From Nitrososphaera sp. (GTDB taxonomy: Archaea; Thermoproteota; Nitrososphaeria; Nitrososphaerales; Nitrososphaeraceae): a stretch of 5,571 nucleotides of DNA. Within the stretch, counting starts at the first letter, position 1, and each line of letters starts with the position of its first letter. The notes under the pieces were generated by a model. The model saw only the letters and a list, made by a program, of their open reading frames with translations, did no database searches and was not told the origin of the DNA. The stretch is taken from positions 1-5,571 of the forward strand of contig JAICVG010000103.1 in assembly GCA_025935445.1 (NCBI GenBank), given 5' to 3'. Below, piece after piece: positions 5,282 through 5,571 of the stretch. The position numbers and the translations under genes are program-made.

Positions 5282-5310
5282 ATTTCACATTTTTCAGAGT
5301 TACCGTGGGG

Positions 5311-5320
5311 GATAAAAATG
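5311..5320 (-). promoter_or_regulatory. TATA-like box of the archaeosortase, also a T run after the helicase
   Basis: The minus strand reads CATTTTTATC, centred about 34 bases before the TTG at 5281, so transcription would begin near 5289. The same T run lies within 15 bases of the helicase stop and may also end that transcript. The gap between the two genes is only 41 bases. Confidence 0.4.
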
Positions 5321-5322
5321 TT

Positions 5323-5571
5323 CTAGAACTGCACAATTGCTTCCGTAAACCAGCGGGGCATCAACCCCTGTGCATTTTTAAGAAGATAAGAAGCGCTGCT
5401 GTCTAAGATGTACGTTGTTGCATAGTCATCGCTACTACGAACGCTCCTGCCATAAGCCTGAACAAGCCGTAGAACTGTGTTCCATGTATACCACTTTGGG
5501 TCGCGCTCCTTTTTTGCAGCGATTTTCTTATCTGTGAGGTCAGGATATGGTACCTTGACAATCACCTGAAA
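5323..5571 (-). CDS. Rad3/XPD-like (DinG-type) DNA helicase, C-terminal fragment
   Basis: The last 82 residues of a superfamily 2 helicase of the XPD/Rad3/DinG group, which unwinds DNA 5' to 3' in repair and replication-stress processes using ATP. The rest lies beyond the right edge. The frame is open at the edge (Phe-Gln before the GTG at 5565), so that GTG is an internal codon. Evidence is helicase motif VI, QAYGRSVRSSDDY (fragment residues 38-50), whose Gln and Arg residues contact ATP. It is preceded by the family's VKVPYPDL (about 5-12) and DPKWYTWNTVLRLV (24-37), and followed by TYILDSS and the end motif MPRWFTEAI. The iron-sulfur domain that would separate XPD-like from other members is not in the window, so the exact subgroup is open. 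The stop is TAG at 5323, 41 bases before the archaeosortase start on the same strand. Confidence 0.88.
   Translation of the reverse strand, partial: FQVIVKVPYPDLTDKKIAAKKERDPKWYTWNTVLRLVQAYGRSVRSSDDYATTYILDSSASYLLKNAQGLMPRWFTEAIVQF

Noticed and set aside
4559..5315. Plus-strand ORFs of 102 and 100 codons
   Set aside because: Antisense to the archaeosortase, whose catalytic positions and membrane segments are clear.
1..5571. tRNA, rRNA, CRISPR array, insertion sequence or defence system
   Set aside because: No T-loop-like GTTC motifs in a cloverleaf context, no regular repeats, no transposase motifs and no nuclease or toxin-antitoxin genes were found.

Overview
The window looks like a chromosomal segment of an ammonia-oxidising archaeon (Thaumarchaeota/Nitrososphaeria), most likely a soil-type lineage. 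The reasons are an Alba chromatin protein, an archaeosortase-family membrane protein of the thaumarchaeal type, the end of a Rad3/XPD-like helicase, and archaeal promoters. These promoters are TATA-like boxes centred about 29-37 bases before start codons, with almost no leader and, in one case, a Shine-Dalgarno-like motif. The assignment rests on reading the proteins, not on a database search.

Layout. Positions 1-487 hold an uncertain basic, cysteine-containing 88-residue ORF on the minus strand, then a non-coding stretch ending in the poly-T terminator of the next gene. A radical SAM protein with a SPASM-like cysteine tail (488-1561, minus) is divergent from a LysE-family exporter (1651-2292, plus). 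Positions 2293-2698 carry no clear gene, only one reading frame interrupted by a single stop. Then come two minus-strand genes, Alba (2699-3007) and an unknown 78-residue acidic protein just upstream of it (3067-3303). Positions 3304-3660 are an AT-rich gap with a possible small-RNA unit. An unknown 102-residue gene follows (3661-3969, minus), then a short decayed coding stretch (4010-4231), a Ser-type archaeosortase (4232-5281, minus), and the C-terminus of a Rad3/XPD-like helicase that enters from the right edge (5323-5571, minus).

Function. The genes do not form one pathway: each recognisable gene has its own candidate promoter, so this looks like a string of single-gene transcription units separated by eroded DNA. 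The themes are DNA packaging and repair (Alba, helicase), the cell surface and membrane (archaeosortase, LysE exporter) and an orphan radical SAM enzyme. No defence system, mobile element, CRISPR array, rRNA or tRNA was seen. The most interesting points are the serine at the archaeosortase nucleophile position, the ATG-TGA start-stop pair just before its TTG start, the cysteine-rich radical SAM enzyme without a visible partner, and the small-RNA-like unit near 3465-3563.
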